Of a stretch of DNA of 64,000 nucleotides, positions 9,018 through 18,103 are shown piece by piece. Made by a program: the position numbers and the translations under genes. The stretch's first letter is position 1. Each line of letters opens with the position of its first letter. This DNA comes from Brevinematales bacterium (GTDB lineage: Bacteria > Spirochaetota > Brevinematia > DTOW01). A model generated the notes under the pieces. That model was not told where the DNA came from and did not search any database. It worked only from the letters and a program-made list of their open reading frames with translations. The stretch is from the NCBI GenBank assembly GCA_026415355.1, contig JAOAHF010000006.1:1-64000 (forward strand), read 5' to 3'.

Positions 9018-10379
9018 ATGAAATGGAACAAATACCAAGGTATCAAAATAACAAAAGAATATCAAACAATATACGATAAAGAAGAGTATTATAGGGAGAT
9101 ATTCCCGTACACCGAGCCCCCCATAATAGAATTCGATAATCTAATACCTCCACAAAACATACCAGACGAAATATGGATAACGGATACCACATTCAGAGAT
9201 GGACAACAAGGAAGAGATCCATACACTATAAATCAGATATATGATCTATACAAAATGCTGGTTGAGCTAGACAACAACAGTGGAATAATTAAAGAAACTG
9301 AGTTTTTTGTTTACACACATAAAGACAGAGAAGCAGTTCAAAAGTGTATGGAGCTAGGAGCAAAATATCCTAGAATCACAGGTTGGGTTAGAGCAACAGA
9401 AAAAGATATAACAATTCCTATAAACTTAGGTATAAGAAAAACAGGAATTTTAACTTCAGTATCAGACTACCACATATACAAAAAGCTAAACTTAGATAGA
9501 AAAAGAGTTGAAGAAATGTATCTATCGGTTGCTAGAAAGGCAGCGGAGTTAGGTTACTCAGAGATAAGATGTCATTTTGAGGATATAACAAGAGCAGATA
9601 TTTTCGGTTTTGTGATACCTTTCGCACAGAAACTCATGAAGATATCTCAAGAAAGCGGAATGAAGATAACAATAAGGTTGTGCGATACAATGGGGTATGG
9701 TGTACCTTATCCATCAGCAGCTTTACCAAGAGGAGTACCTAAACTAGTTTACTATCTAAGAGAAGAAGCAGGAGTTCCTTCGGAATTACTTGAAATGCAT
9801 ATGCACAACGATTTTGGAGTAGTCATTGCAAACTCTGTAGCCGGATGGTTGTATGGGGCATCTTCAATAAACGCGTCTCTACTCGGAACAGGCGAAAGAA
9901 CAGGCAATGCACCATTAGAACAAATTATATTCTGGTATTATGGAATAAAAGGTAATATTGGCAATATGAATCTAAAAGTCATTACAAAAATCAAGGAATA
10001 TTTCGAAAAAGAAATAGGAGACAAAATTGATCCCCAAAAACCTTTCGTAGGTGATACTTTCAACGTAACAAGAGCAGGAATACACGCAGATGGACTCATG
10101 AAAGATCCAGAAATATACAATATATTCGATACTGAAAAAATACTAGGTAGGAAACCTCTCGTTATAATAACAGACAAGTCAGGCAGTGCAGGAATCGCAT
10201 ATTGGATCAATACTTACTTTAACCTAGAAGGTGAAAAAAGATTATCAAAGGATCATAAAGGTATCAAAGCAATATACGAAGATGTACTTGAAATGTACGA
10301 AAAAGGTAAAGTAGGTTCTCTATCTCAAGAAGAAATGATAAGTTTGGTAAAAAAGCACATACCAGAACTCATAAAATAA
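9018..10379 (+). CDS. Re-citrate/homocitrate/isopropylmalate synthase family enzyme
   Basis: This 453-residue protein is a DRE-TIM metallolyase that condenses acetyl-CoA with a 2-oxo acid. The catalytic signature TDTTFRDGQQ is at about 55-64, and the metal ligands appear as MHMHND (H261 and H263), followed by GTGERTGNAPLE. It lacks the C-terminal regulatory LeuA dimer domain. The long N-terminal extension before the TIM barrel and the form FRDGQQGRDPYT resemble the anaerobe Re-citrate synthase group more than classic LeuA, so a role in citrate or glutamate formation is possible. No leu or lys genes are near. The start has a GGAGG site. It is coupled to the next gene (TAATG). Confidence 0.75.
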   Translation: MKWNKYQGIKITKEYQTIYDKEEYYREIFPYTEPPIIEFDNLIPPQNIPDEIWITDTTFRDGQQGRDPYTINQIYDLYKMLVELDNNSGIIKETEFFVYTHKDREAVQKCMELGAKYPRITGWVRATEKDITIPINLGIRKTGILTSVSDYHIYKKLNLDRKRVEEMYLSVARKAAELGYSEIRCHFEDITRADIFGFVIPFAQKLMKISQESGMKITIRLCDTMGYGVPYPSAALPRGVPKLVYYLREEAGVPSELLEMHMHNDFGVVIANSVAGWLYGASSINASLLGTGERTGNAPLEQIIFWYYGIKGNIGNMNLKVITKIKEYFEKEIGDKIDPQKPFVGDTFNVTRAGIHADGLMKDPEIYNIFDTEKILGRKPLVIITDKSGSAGIAYWINTYFNLEGEKRLSKDHKGIKAIYEDVLEMYEKGKVGSLSQEEMISLVKKHIPELIK

Positions 10380-11149
10380 TGGTAATATTAGGAGTTAACG
10401 ACATATCCATAAGTATCTCAGAAAATTTTAACGCAGAGTTATTATTAGGTCCATACCCTAATAAAGTAGGTCCAAAGCACAAAAATATCTCAATAAACCA
10501 TATTTCCTTAAAAAATTCTATACCCAGAAAAAAAACTCATGTCATAGACCTAACATTCAACTCAATATCATCTCTCATGATAAACGACATATGCCTAAAA
10601 TTAAGTAATAACCTTATATCACTAGTAGTATACAACTCAAAAATTGTAGTTAAGAGAGTCAGTAAAGGAAGCTGCGTAAGATGCCTTATAGAAAATAACA
10701 GGACGTTTTCAAACTATTTTGTAGTCAAGGAAATGATACCAAACTTGAATATTTTATCCGAAGCAATATCTACGGCTATCAGTAGCAACAAAAGTTACAT
10801 CATATCAGAAAACGATATAAAAGAATTTGACTTCAGCAAAGGATGTAGTTCATGCATAGATGGAAATTACAATTTCATATCCGGAGAATATGGAGAGATA
10901 ATAAATGAAAACTGTAACGATAACTCTTCTATGGTATTTCCAATAGACGACAGGCAAGTTGATATCATGTTACTTCACAATATTTTTGTAAGAAATGGTA
11001 TAAAAATACTTGATTCTACTTCAGACTATATTAACTTTGTTGCAGAAAACAAAACTATGTTTGTATTCAGAAATGGTAGATTGATAATCTCAAGCTCAAA
11101 TTCAAAAGAAGAATCTGAATACCTCTACAGAAAATACATAGGTAGCTAA
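10379..11149 (+). CDS. Degenerate ThiF/MoeB (E1-like) protein lacking nucleotide motif
   Basis: A 256-residue protein not recognised by name. The middle (VIDLTFNSISSLMINDICLK, then VVYNSKIVV and GSCVRCLIEN) follows the order of ThiF/MoeB proteins after the adenylation loop, and the end (VFRNGRLIISS...YRKYIG) matches the usual E1-like tail. Two CxxC pairs, C99/C102 and C156/C159, correspond to the structural zinc site. The N-terminal Rossmann nucleotide-binding segment with GxGGxG and the adenylating Arg/Asp residues is missing or unrecognisable. It is translationally coupled to the upstream synthase gene, and its stop overlaps the stop of the convergent HATPase gene. It may be a scaffold or a catalytically dead paralogue. 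Confidence 0.5.
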   Translation: MVILGVNDISISISENFNAELLLGPYPNKVGPKHKNISINHISLKNSIPRKKTHVIDLTFNSISSLMINDICLKLSNNLISLVVYNSKIVVKRVSKGSCVRCLIENNRTFSNYFVVKEMIPNLNILSEAISTAISSNKSYIISENDIKEFDFSKGCSSCIDGNYNFISGEYGEIINENCNDNSSMVFPIDDRQVDIMLLHNIFVRNGIKILDSTSDYINFVAENKTMFVFRNGRLIISSSNSKEESEYLYRKYIGS

Positions 11150-11991
11150 ACTATAAAAGGTATATATTGAGATTTTTCTCTACTTATGAACACACCAGCC
11201 GTCCTTCCACTATCTTTGATAGAGAAAATATCAGATAGTGTTTTTATCATCATTATACCTCTTCCTGTCGTTTTATTATGGTTAAAAGTCAAATCTACCT
11301 TCGAAATGTTAAAACCCTCCCCTTGATCCGAAACTATAACATGAAGTCCATTATTACTTATAAGAGTTTCAACTTTTATAATCTTGTTTTTATCAAATTT
11401 ACTCCCATGCTCAAGTGAGTTATCAAACAATTCATACAAAACTGTTTTAGCTTTCCAGATATCTTCATCAGAGAAGTCTACCATATTACAGAATATCCTA
11501 GACAGATATAGCTCTATATTCCTAATATCTGATCTAAGATATCCCAGTTCTCTAAAGTAATAAAAATTCCTTTTAGATATAACAGTTACCTTTTCAGCTC
11601 TAAACATTTCCGAGATTTTCGAAATTAAATCTTGAGGTTTTATATTCTCCTTCAAAATTGAGAGTTTTTTTATTACTTTTTCCGATAGCTTTAAGTTCTC
11701 GATAAGCACCAACTTCTCAAAATTAGGAATTAAAATAATTCTACTGTCGCTATTACCTACAAATATTTTTTCTTTTGAAACTAAAGCAAATGAGAACTGC
11801 TTTGATTTCACTAAATCCATATCTATAGAAGAATCAGTCATACTTACTTCAAAAATTACACTTCCTGAAAATACAAGTCTGTTTCTGGTATTACAAAAAG
11901 TAGTCATAAAACGAGAACTAGTAGTTATCCAATAACCCATATTCTGAAGCACTCTAGACAAAGGTATTGAAAAAATATCATGCCTAAGCAT
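11146..11991 (-). CDS. HATPase-domain (anti-sigma/serine kinase-like) protein
   Basis: A 281-residue protein. The C-terminal third is a GHKL ATPase domain of the RsbW/SpoIIAB kind: N-box YELFDNSLEHGS at about 188, G1 box VSDQGEGF at about 235, and G2 box TGRGIMM at about 255. The N-terminal part (about 1-150) is beta-rich, possibly a PilZ- or sensor-like region, and is not recognised. There is no His phosphoacceptor domain, so it is more likely an anti-sigma-factor or serine kinase switch than a histidine kinase. It overlaps pgsA by 8 bp in a three-gene operon. Confidence 0.7.
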   Translation of the reverse strand: MLRHDIFSIPLSRVLQNMGYWITTSSRFMTTFCNTRNRLVFSGSVIFEVSMTDSSIDMDLVKSKQFSFALVSKEKIFVGNSDSRIILIPNFEKLVLIENLKLSEKVIKKLSILKENIKPQDLISKISEMFRAEKVTVISKRNFYYFRELGYLRSDIRNIELYLSRIFCNMVDFSDEDIWKAKTVLYELFDNSLEHGSKFDKNKIIKVETLISNNGLHVIVSDQGEGFNISKVDLTFNHNKTTGRGIMMIKTLSDIFSIKDSGRTAGVFISREKSQYIPFIV

Positions 11992-12538
11992 TTTTATTCT
12001 TCCTTACAACCAAAGTATAAGAAAACAAATAATAAACTCCTGAAACAATAACTAAAAACGTTGCTACAACTTGAAGCTTTTTTACAACGATATGAGATAC
12101 TAATCCGATCATTGCCATCATAGCAATAGTGTAAACAACAAACAGCACAAAAGTTGTCACTTTACCTAGTATTGAAGCTTGTCTAACTGAATTTGTCTCT
12201 TTGATAACTTTAGTTGAAATTAACGATATAACAAAATCTCTCAAAATAACTATAAAAGCAAATATTACTGACAGAAAACCCAGTTGAGAAAAAGTAATTA
12301 CAAGTCCCGTTGAAAGTATCTTATCACCTAATGGATCTAAAACTTTACCCCACTCGGATACCTGATTAAAGTTTCTTGCAATGATTCCATCAACTGCATC
12401 TGACAAATAAGCAACTATTATCAATATTAAACAAACTATATAATATTCACTACCCTTCCACATCAGATAAACTATAGGTACAGTCAAATATATTCTAACA
12501 AGAGATATTATATTTGGAATTGTTATAAACCTATCCAT
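11984..12538 (-). CDS. pgsA: CDP-alcohol phosphatidyltransferase (PgsA-type)
   Basis: A 184-residue membrane enzyme that transfers a phosphatidyl group from CDP-diacylglycerol, most likely to glycerol-3-phosphate to give phosphatidylglycerol phosphate. The family signature DG-x2-AR-x8-G-x3-D-x3-D is complete (DAVDGIIARNF then GKVLDPLGDK). Five or six hydrophobic segments follow. It overlaps both neighbours by 8 bp in the order PSP1, pgsA, HATPase. The substrate alcohol is inferred from size and the N-terminal form (IPNIISLVRI). Confidence 0.9.
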   Translation of the reverse strand: MDRFITIPNIISLVRIYLTVPIVYLMWKGSEYYIVCLILIIVAYLSDAVDGIIARNFNQVSEWGKVLDPLGDKILSTGLVITFSQLGFLSVIFAFIVILRDFVISLISTKVIKETNSVRQASILGKVTTFVLFVVYTIAMMAMIGLVSHIVVKKLQVVATFLVIVSGVYYLFSYTLVVRKNKNA

Positions 12539-13208
12539 AAATTACTTCTTGTGAGGAATTATCAAAAATAATGTTTTTACCACATATGTAACAATGTGCT
12601 TCATAGGCAAGACAACACACTAATTTACCGCAGGGTCCTATAGTCTTGGCATTACTTTCCGTTAATCCTTGTTCCCTAACCATACTGGCGGTTATATGTT
12701 GCTTTAGATGATTAAATCTAGAACAACAAGTTTCCATACCACATATTCCTATTCCACCTTTTAGTTTGAAAGCTTCTCTATTTGATATTTGTCTCATCTC
12801 GATTCTTGTTTTGTAAACACTTGCTAGATCTTTAACTGCCTCTCTAAAATCAATTCTTTTATCACTGAAAAAATTTACGATTAACCTAGCATTGTTAAGC
12901 AAAAAGTAACAACTTACAAAGTGTGCTTCAGGATTATGCTTTGATAGTATAGATTTTATATTATTCTCTTCCTTTAAATCCTTGATACGATTCTTTTTGA
13001 AATTATTTATCTCCTCTTCAGTTGCTTTTGAAATTATACTATTTTCTACATTCATTACATCAGAAGGTTTAGACATAACTTTACCCAAATCTTTGCCATA
13101 CTTTGTTTGGATAACAACATAATCTCCAAAATCAAGGCTTTCATCACCATTTACTATAAATGGTACAACATTATTATCAAGGAAAACCTTAACGAAAACA
13201 GATTTCAT
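12531..13208 (-). CDS. PSP1-domain protein (YaaT/RicT-like)
   Basis: A 225-residue cytoplasmic protein. The central segment with INSKATEEE-like helix, FFLLNNARLIVNFFSDKRIDFRE and the Cys-rich stretch GGIGICGMETCCSRF followed by GPCGKLVCCLAYE are characteristic of PSP1 proteins. In Bacillus the homologue RicT/YaaT works with RicA and RicF to control RNase Y and carries an Fe-S cluster through similar cysteines. The cysteines here are intact. It is the first gene of an operon with pgsA and the HATPase protein. Confidence 0.88.
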   Translation of the reverse strand: MKSVFVKVFLDNNVVPFIVNGDESLDFGDYVVIQTKYGKDLGKVMSKPSDVMNVENSIISKATEEEINNFKKNRIKDLKEENNIKSILSKHNPEAHFVSCYFLLNNARLIVNFFSDKRIDFREAVKDLASVYKTRIEMRQISNREAFKLKGGIGICGMETCCSRFNHLKQHITASMVREQGLTESNAKTIGPCGKLVCCLAYEAHCYICGKNIIFDNSSQEVIYG

Positions 13209-13424
13209 AAATCTGATATAAAGTATTACAAATTATCCTTAATCATTTCAAACTAAATCCCAAACAACTAACATATTTTCATACAATTACAATCTTTACA
13301 ACTTTTTCTAAACTTCAGAAATCTATAATTTACCCAAAACTCATCTGTAATATTCCAAAAAGGCAAAGGGTCAAACAAACTAAATCAAATCTAATTACTA
13401 CTAAAAATTACATTTCTGAATCTG

Positions 13425-15131
13425 CTAGTTAGAAAGCGATGAATAGCTAGACAAGAGTTTGAAATATTCTCCTTTATTTTCAACAAGTTCTTTGTGAGTA
13501 CCAATTTCAACTATTCTTCCTTCCTTCATAACAACTATTTTATCAGCTATAAACACTGTTGAAAGTTTATGTGCTATAACTATTATTGTATGCCTACCTT
13601 TTATTTTGTTTAGAGAATCATTTATATAAGTCTCAGAAACAGGATCAAGAGAAGACGTAGGTTCATCCAGTATTAGAATTTTAGGTTTTCTAACCAATGC
13701 TCTTGCTAATGCTATTCTTTGTCGTTCACCACCAGACAATTTAACACCACCTTCGCCTAAAATTGTATCATACTTTTTTGGTAGTCTCTGAATAAACTCA
13801 TGAGCATTTGCAAGTACACTAGCCTCCATAATTTCATCATCACTAAATCCACCACCAAAGTCAATATTTTCTTTTATAGTTGTTGAAAAAAGTACAATAT
13901 CCTGTGGTACAATTGAAAGATACTTTCTATACTCTTTCAGATCATATTCTTTAATATCCACATCTCCTACAAGTAACTTACCCTTGGTAGGTATTACAAA
14001 TCCCATAATTGCCGATACCATAGTAGATTTTCCACTACCCGAAGGACCTATAAGAGCTACCATCTCTCCATCTTCTATTTTAAGGCTTATATCATTTAAT
14101 ACAAACCTTTCTCCTTCATAAGCAAAAAACACTCTCTTAAACTCAACCTTACCATTCTTAACGCTTTTTATTCCATCAATGTTTTTCTCATCATCTAATG
14201 AGAAAAGTTTTTGAATTCTTTCCAATGCTGTAAGCGCTCTTTGCAGTAACACAAACTGACTACCCATTATAGCTAGAGGCTGAGAAATAAAAAATATAGT
14301 AGTTATAAATGTTGCAAAATTCTCATAAGATAAATTACCACTTTTTATTTCAAGAGCCCCTACAACAACTACAATTACAACCGCTAAAGCTCCGAAGAAA
14401 TCTGATACCGGAACTGGTAATACTCCAAATCTACTAAACTTTATCTGTGAAGAAGTATATTCAGAACTATAACTAAAAAATTTATCTCTAAACTTACCTT
14501 CAACACCAAAACTTTTTATCGTTTCTATACCGTATATTGATTCACTCATCAATGACGTAGTATCCGATATTCTGCTCTGTATGTCTTCAGAAACCTTCTT
14601 AGCTAAATTACCAATTAGCAAAACAATACCAAATATAGGACTTATAAGTAGTATAACAAGAGTTAACTTCCAACTAGTATAGACTAGTAGTATTATGCAA
14701 CCAACTATTATCAACGGATTTTTAACAAGCTCAAGAAATCCTGTTGTTATAAAATTCTCTAAGACTTGAACATCGTTAAGGATATTAGATATAAACTCAC
14801 CACCACTTTTCTGTTTGAAAACCAAAGGTTTAATATCAGTTAACTTTCTATACATTTCATTCCTTATGTCAAAAACAACTTTTTGTGCTAACACAACTAT
14901 AGACAGAGATGAAAAGTACTTTGACAATGACCAAACAGCTATTACAGGAAGACCAACAATTACTACTCTTATTGTATTCTCTATAAGAACTTGCGGATTG
15001 AATATACCACCTAGCATTCTACCAGCTAGTACAGGTAAAACTACAGTTGTCAAAGTAGTTATGATAGTTAGCAACACACTTACTGAAAGTAGTATCTTAT
15101 GTTTTTTTATATAGCTTAAGAATAACCTCAT
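13425..15131 (-). CDS. ABC exporter, MsbA-like (fused TMD-NBD)
   Basis: A 568-residue half-transporter. Residues about 1-310 hold six transmembrane helices of the type I exporter fold; the nucleotide-binding domain follows, with Walker A GPSGSGKST, Q-loop SIVPQDIVLFS, signature LSGGERQRIAL, Walker B ILILDEPTSSLDP and the H-loop IVIAHKLS. It works as a dimer in the inner membrane. Substrate candidates are lipids or lipid-linked glycans (MsbA-like) or drugs; sequence does not decide. The 92-residue membrane gene lies 7 bp upstream, so they are probably co-transcribed. Confidence 0.93.
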   Translation of the reverse strand: MRLFLSYIKKHKILLSVSVLLTIITTLTTVVLPVLAGRMLGGIFNPQVLIENTIRVVIVGLPVIAVWSLSKYFSSLSIVVLAQKVVFDIRNEMYRKLTDIKPLVFKQKSGGEFISNILNDVQVLENFITTGFLELVKNPLIIVGCIILLVYTSWKLTLVILLISPIFGIVLLIGNLAKKVSEDIQSRISDTTSLMSESIYGIETIKSFGVEGKFRDKFFSYSSEYTSSQIKFSRFGVLPVPVSDFFGALAVVIVVVVGALEIKSGNLSYENFATFITTIFFISQPLAIMGSQFVLLQRALTALERIQKLFSLDDEKNIDGIKSVKNGKVEFKRVFFAYEGERFVLNDISLKIEDGEMVALIGPSGSGKSTMVSAIMGFVIPTKGKLLVGDVDIKEYDLKEYRKYLSIVPQDIVLFSTTIKENIDFGGGFSDDEIMEASVLANAHEFIQRLPKKYDTILGEGGVKLSGGERQRIALARALVRKPKILILDEPTSSLDPVSETYINDSLNKIKGRHTIIVIAHKLSTVFIADKIVVMKEGRIVEIGTHKELVENKGEYFKLLSSYSSLSN

Positions 15132-15138
15132 TAAATCA

Positions 15139-15417
15139 TTACTTATTTACGGGATTTACTTTTGACGCAATCCATAACACTATAGACGCTCCCAAAAGAA
15201 CAGCTATGAAATTTATATTAGTACCCATCACCAAAAAGTTAACTATAAATCCCAAATAATAAAACCCTATAACCCCTCCAAGTATTGATAATCCAGCCGC
15301 ACCTAAATACCCCAAAAGAACACTTCTATAGTAGAACTTCTCGCTTATAAAGTTCCATAAAACACCAAAAATACCACTTATCAATATAACAACAACAAGA
15401 CTCAGGAGGAAATCCAT
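15139..15417 (-). CDS. Small membrane protein
   Basis: A 92-residue, very hydrophobic protein with three predicted membrane segments (about 3-22, 35-58 and 65-85), rich in Gly (LGYLGAAGLSILGG). Size and glycine spacing are a little like GlsB/YeaQ/YmgE proteins, but I do not see a firm match. It precedes the ABC exporter with a 7-bp gap and has a GGAGG ribosome site, so it is a real gene and may act with the exporter. Confidence 0.7.
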   Translation of the reverse strand: MDFLLSLVVVILISGIFGVLWNFISEKFYYRSVLLGYLGAAGLSILGGVIGFYYLGFIVNFLVMGTNINFIAVLLGASIVLWIASKVNPVNK

Positions 15418-15654
15418 AACTTTTACCTCTTTTTAAGAATTTTAAATGATTACAAAGATAATTTATAAAGTTAGATAAATGAAAAACATAAAACTCCTTA
15501 TGTAAGTATCAAAGCGAGAATAGGTGTTTTTAAATTACTTTCATGTACATCGAAAAGTGTGATTTAAATCTTACACATAATCTTTTAACATTTATTTTAA
15601 TTTCATTGAACATTTTCATTAAAGTAAGTCTAATAAGTCATAGATAATTATCCT

Positions 15655-16161
15655 ATGGATCCCAAAATAGTACTGGAATTTGTCTCATCAAGCATAAAGG
15701 TAGTTAAAGACTTAAGTGGACTTGAGCTCTACAGAAATAAAACATCAATAAAAAAGCAAAAAAAGATAAGCAAATCTGTTGCCGTTTTAATAGAATTCAA
15801 AGAAGATATAAAGGGGTATATAATATTTGAATTCGATAGAGGCTTATCAGTAAAAATGGTTGATAACATGGTTAAAGAAGTCTATGGAAAATCAATTGAG
15901 AACATGTCAAATGAAGAATTTAAGGAATTATTTAGAGATGTTATAGGAGAAATAGCAAACCAAATAAGCGGGAATGCAATTTCTTCTTTATATAATTCTG
16001 GTGTAAAAATTCAAATTTCACCACCTCTCGTCCTGATAAACAAAGATGGTACATTACTCTCTCACAAACAGTATGTAGAAGCTATACTTGATACAATATA
16101 TGGAAGTATGGCAATATCAATATTATTTGATGAATTCCTAGATATCAATTCAATAAAGTAA
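15655..16161 (+). CDS. cheX: CheX-like chemotaxis phosphatase
   Basis: A 168-residue cytoplasmic protein of the CheC/CheX/FliY phosphatase family, which dephosphorylates CheY-P. The catalytic helix motif E-x2-N is present as EIANQISGNA with E99 and N102, and the surrounding beta strands match CheX (SVAVLIEF, KGYIIFEFDR). Only one catalytic helix is seen, as in CheX. No other chemotaxis genes lie nearby. A 237-bp non-coding region precedes it. Confidence 0.85.
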   Translation: MDPKIVLEFVSSSIKVVKDLSGLELYRNKTSIKKQKKISKSVAVLIEFKEDIKGYIIFEFDRGLSVKMVDNMVKEVYGKSIENMSNEEFKELFRDVIGEIANQISGNAISSLYNSGVKIQISPPLVLINKDGTLLSHKQYVEAILDTIYGSMAISILFDEFLDINSIK

Positions 16162-16288
16162 AATTTAAAAAATAATCTACTACCATCTAAACCTTCTAAC
16201 CTAGAATTAAAAGGTACACAGCTTTAGTTGAGTTTAAAAATCTTAATTTATCATTGTAAGCATCAAATAATTCATAATAATTAGCGAT

Positions 16289-17419
16289 ATGAACTTAACC
16301 ATAGGAATACTAGGTGGTGGACAATTAGCTAAGATGACTTCCCAAGAAGCTAGAAAGATGGGGTTTAATGTTGTAGTATTGGATCCAAAACCAGACGCGC
16401 CGGCAGGTATGGTAGCAAAACATATACTAGGAGACTACAAAAATCCAAAAGACATCGAAAAAATAATAGAAGTCTCAGATGTTATAACATACGATCTTGA
16501 AAACGTTGATACATCTATACTACATTCCTTTTCAGAAAAAGTATTTCCATCACCAAAGGTTTTAGAAACAATTCAAGACAAACTAATACAAAAGGAGTTT
16601 TTAAAAAGCAACAATATACCTACACCACAATTTAAGGTAATAAACAGTGTAGAAGAAATAGAGATATTTCCATGCGTACAGAAGGCAAGAAGAGGAGGAT
16701 ATGACGGAAGAGGCACATTTGTAATAAAAAGTAAGGATGATTTGAAAAATGCTATAAAGTCTCCTTCCTACGTTGAAGAGTTTGTCGAGATAGATAAAGA
16801 ATTAGCAACGATTGTTGCTAGAAATACGAAAGGGCAGGTTCAAGTTTTTCCTGTTGTTGAAATGGTATTCAATCCCAAAGGCAACATACTTGATTTTCTT
16901 CTAGCACCTGCTAGAATAGAAGAATCGGTTGAGAATGAGGTTAAAGAATTAGCAATACGGACTATTGAAGCACTTGATGGTGTTGGAGTTTTTGGAATTG
17001 AATTTTTCTTGACAAAAGATGGAAAAGTTTTGGTAAACGAAATAGCACCTAGACCACACAATTCAGGACATTATACTATAGAAGCATGTGCTACAAGTCA
17101 GTTTGAGCAACATGTAAGAGCAATATTAGGATTACCACTTGGTAGCACAGAACTACTCATACCTGCAGTTACAATAAATATTCTTGGGGAGGAAGGATAC
17201 TACGGAGATGTTGTATATGAAGGTGTAGAGGAAGTATTGTCAATACCTGGAACATACTTACATATCTATGGAAAACAAGAAACTTTTCCTTTAAGAAAAT
17301 TAGGACACATTACAATAATTGACAGAGATATAGACAATCTTATACAAAAAGCAAATCTTGTAAAGAGCAAAATAAAGGCAAAAGGAGATAGATATGAAGG
17401 TAGGAATAATAATGGGTAG
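16289..17419 (+). CDS. purK: N5-carboxyaminoimidazole ribonucleotide synthase
   Basis: PurK carboxylates AIR with ATP and bicarbonate in de novo purine synthesis. It is a 376-residue ATP-grasp enzyme: N-terminal [11 protein letters not shown], then [13 protein letters not shown] in the ATP-binding loop, and [25 protein letters not shown] with the metal-binding Glu/Asn. The length is normal. It overlaps purE by 26 bp and works with it. No ribosome site is obvious at the ATG. Confidence 0.97.
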   Translation: MNLTIGILGGGQLAKMTSQEARKMGFNVVVLDPKPDAPAGMVAKHILGDYKNPKDIEKIIEVSDVITYDLENVDTSILHSFSEKVFPSPKVLETIQDKLIQKEFLKSNNIPTPQFKVINSVEEIEIFPCVQKARRGGYDGRGTFVIKSKDDLKNAIKSPSYVEEFVEIDKELATIVARNTKGQVQVFPVVEMVFNPKGNILDFLLAPARIEESVENEVKELAIRTIEALDGVGVFGIEFFLTKDGKVLVNEIAPRPHNSGHYTIEACATSQFEQHVRAILGLPLGSTELLIPAVTINILGEEGYYGDVVYEGVEEVLSIPGTYLHIYGKQETFPLRKLGHITIIDRDIDNLIQKANLVKSKIKAKGDRYEGRNNNG

Positions 17420-17921
17420 CGATTCAGACTTACCTATTATGAAAGAAGCAGCTAAAGTACTTGAAGAGTTTGGAATAGACTACGAGATTAGGATTGTATC
17501 TGCGCATAGAACACCTCAGAAAATGTTTGAGTATGCTAAAACAGCTGAAGAAAGAGGTATAGAAGTTATAATAGCAGGAGCAGGTGGAGCAGCTCATTTA
17601 CCAGGAATGACAGCATCAATCACAACACTACCCGTAATAGGAGTACCTGTAAAAACAACTAATCTAAATGGATTAGATTCATTGCTCTCAATAGTTCAAA
17701 TGCCGGCAGGTGTACCTGTAGCAACTGTCGCTATAAACAACGCAAAAAATGCAGGTATATTAGCAGTAAAAATATTATCTATAAAATACCCAGATCTAAG
17801 AAAAAAACTAAAAGAATTTCAAAAGAAAATGGAAATAGAAGTAAACAATAAAGATAGTGAACTCATATCTCTAGGCCCAGATGATTATACAACTAAACAC
17901 AAACTAATAGGAAATCAGTAA
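17394..17921 (+). CDS. purE: N5-CAIR mutase (class I PurE)
   Basis: PurE moves the carboxyl group of N5-CAIR to give CAIR. The family signatures [20 protein letters not shown] and [11 protein letters not shown] are all present within the first 90 residues; the active-site Ser and His residues are kept. Being paired with purK marks it as the class I mutase, not the AIR carboxylase. The ribosome site AAGGAG lies inside the end of purK. A weak hairpin (TTGGT/ACCAA) follows at about 17940. Confidence 0.97.
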   Translation: MKVGIIMGSDSDLPIMKEAAKVLEEFGIDYEIRIVSAHRTPQKMFEYAKTAEERGIEVIIAGAGGAAHLPGMTASITTLPVIGVPVKTTNLNGLDSLLSIVQMPAGVPVATVAINNAKNAGILAVKILSIKYPDLRKKLKEFQKKMEIEVNNKDSELISLGPDDYTTKHKLIGNQ

Positions 17922-18103
17922 GACTATTCATTTAATAACTTGGTGAAAACCAAATTGAATGTAACTGAAATATTCATAGTACACTATCACTAGGTCTAAA
18001 TCTCCAAGATTACGATTTGTCTGTTATATTGTCTTCCAGTATCTAACTCTTGTCTAAAAAAATTTTTTTAGACAACACATTGAGGTTTTATAATATCTTG
18101 AGT

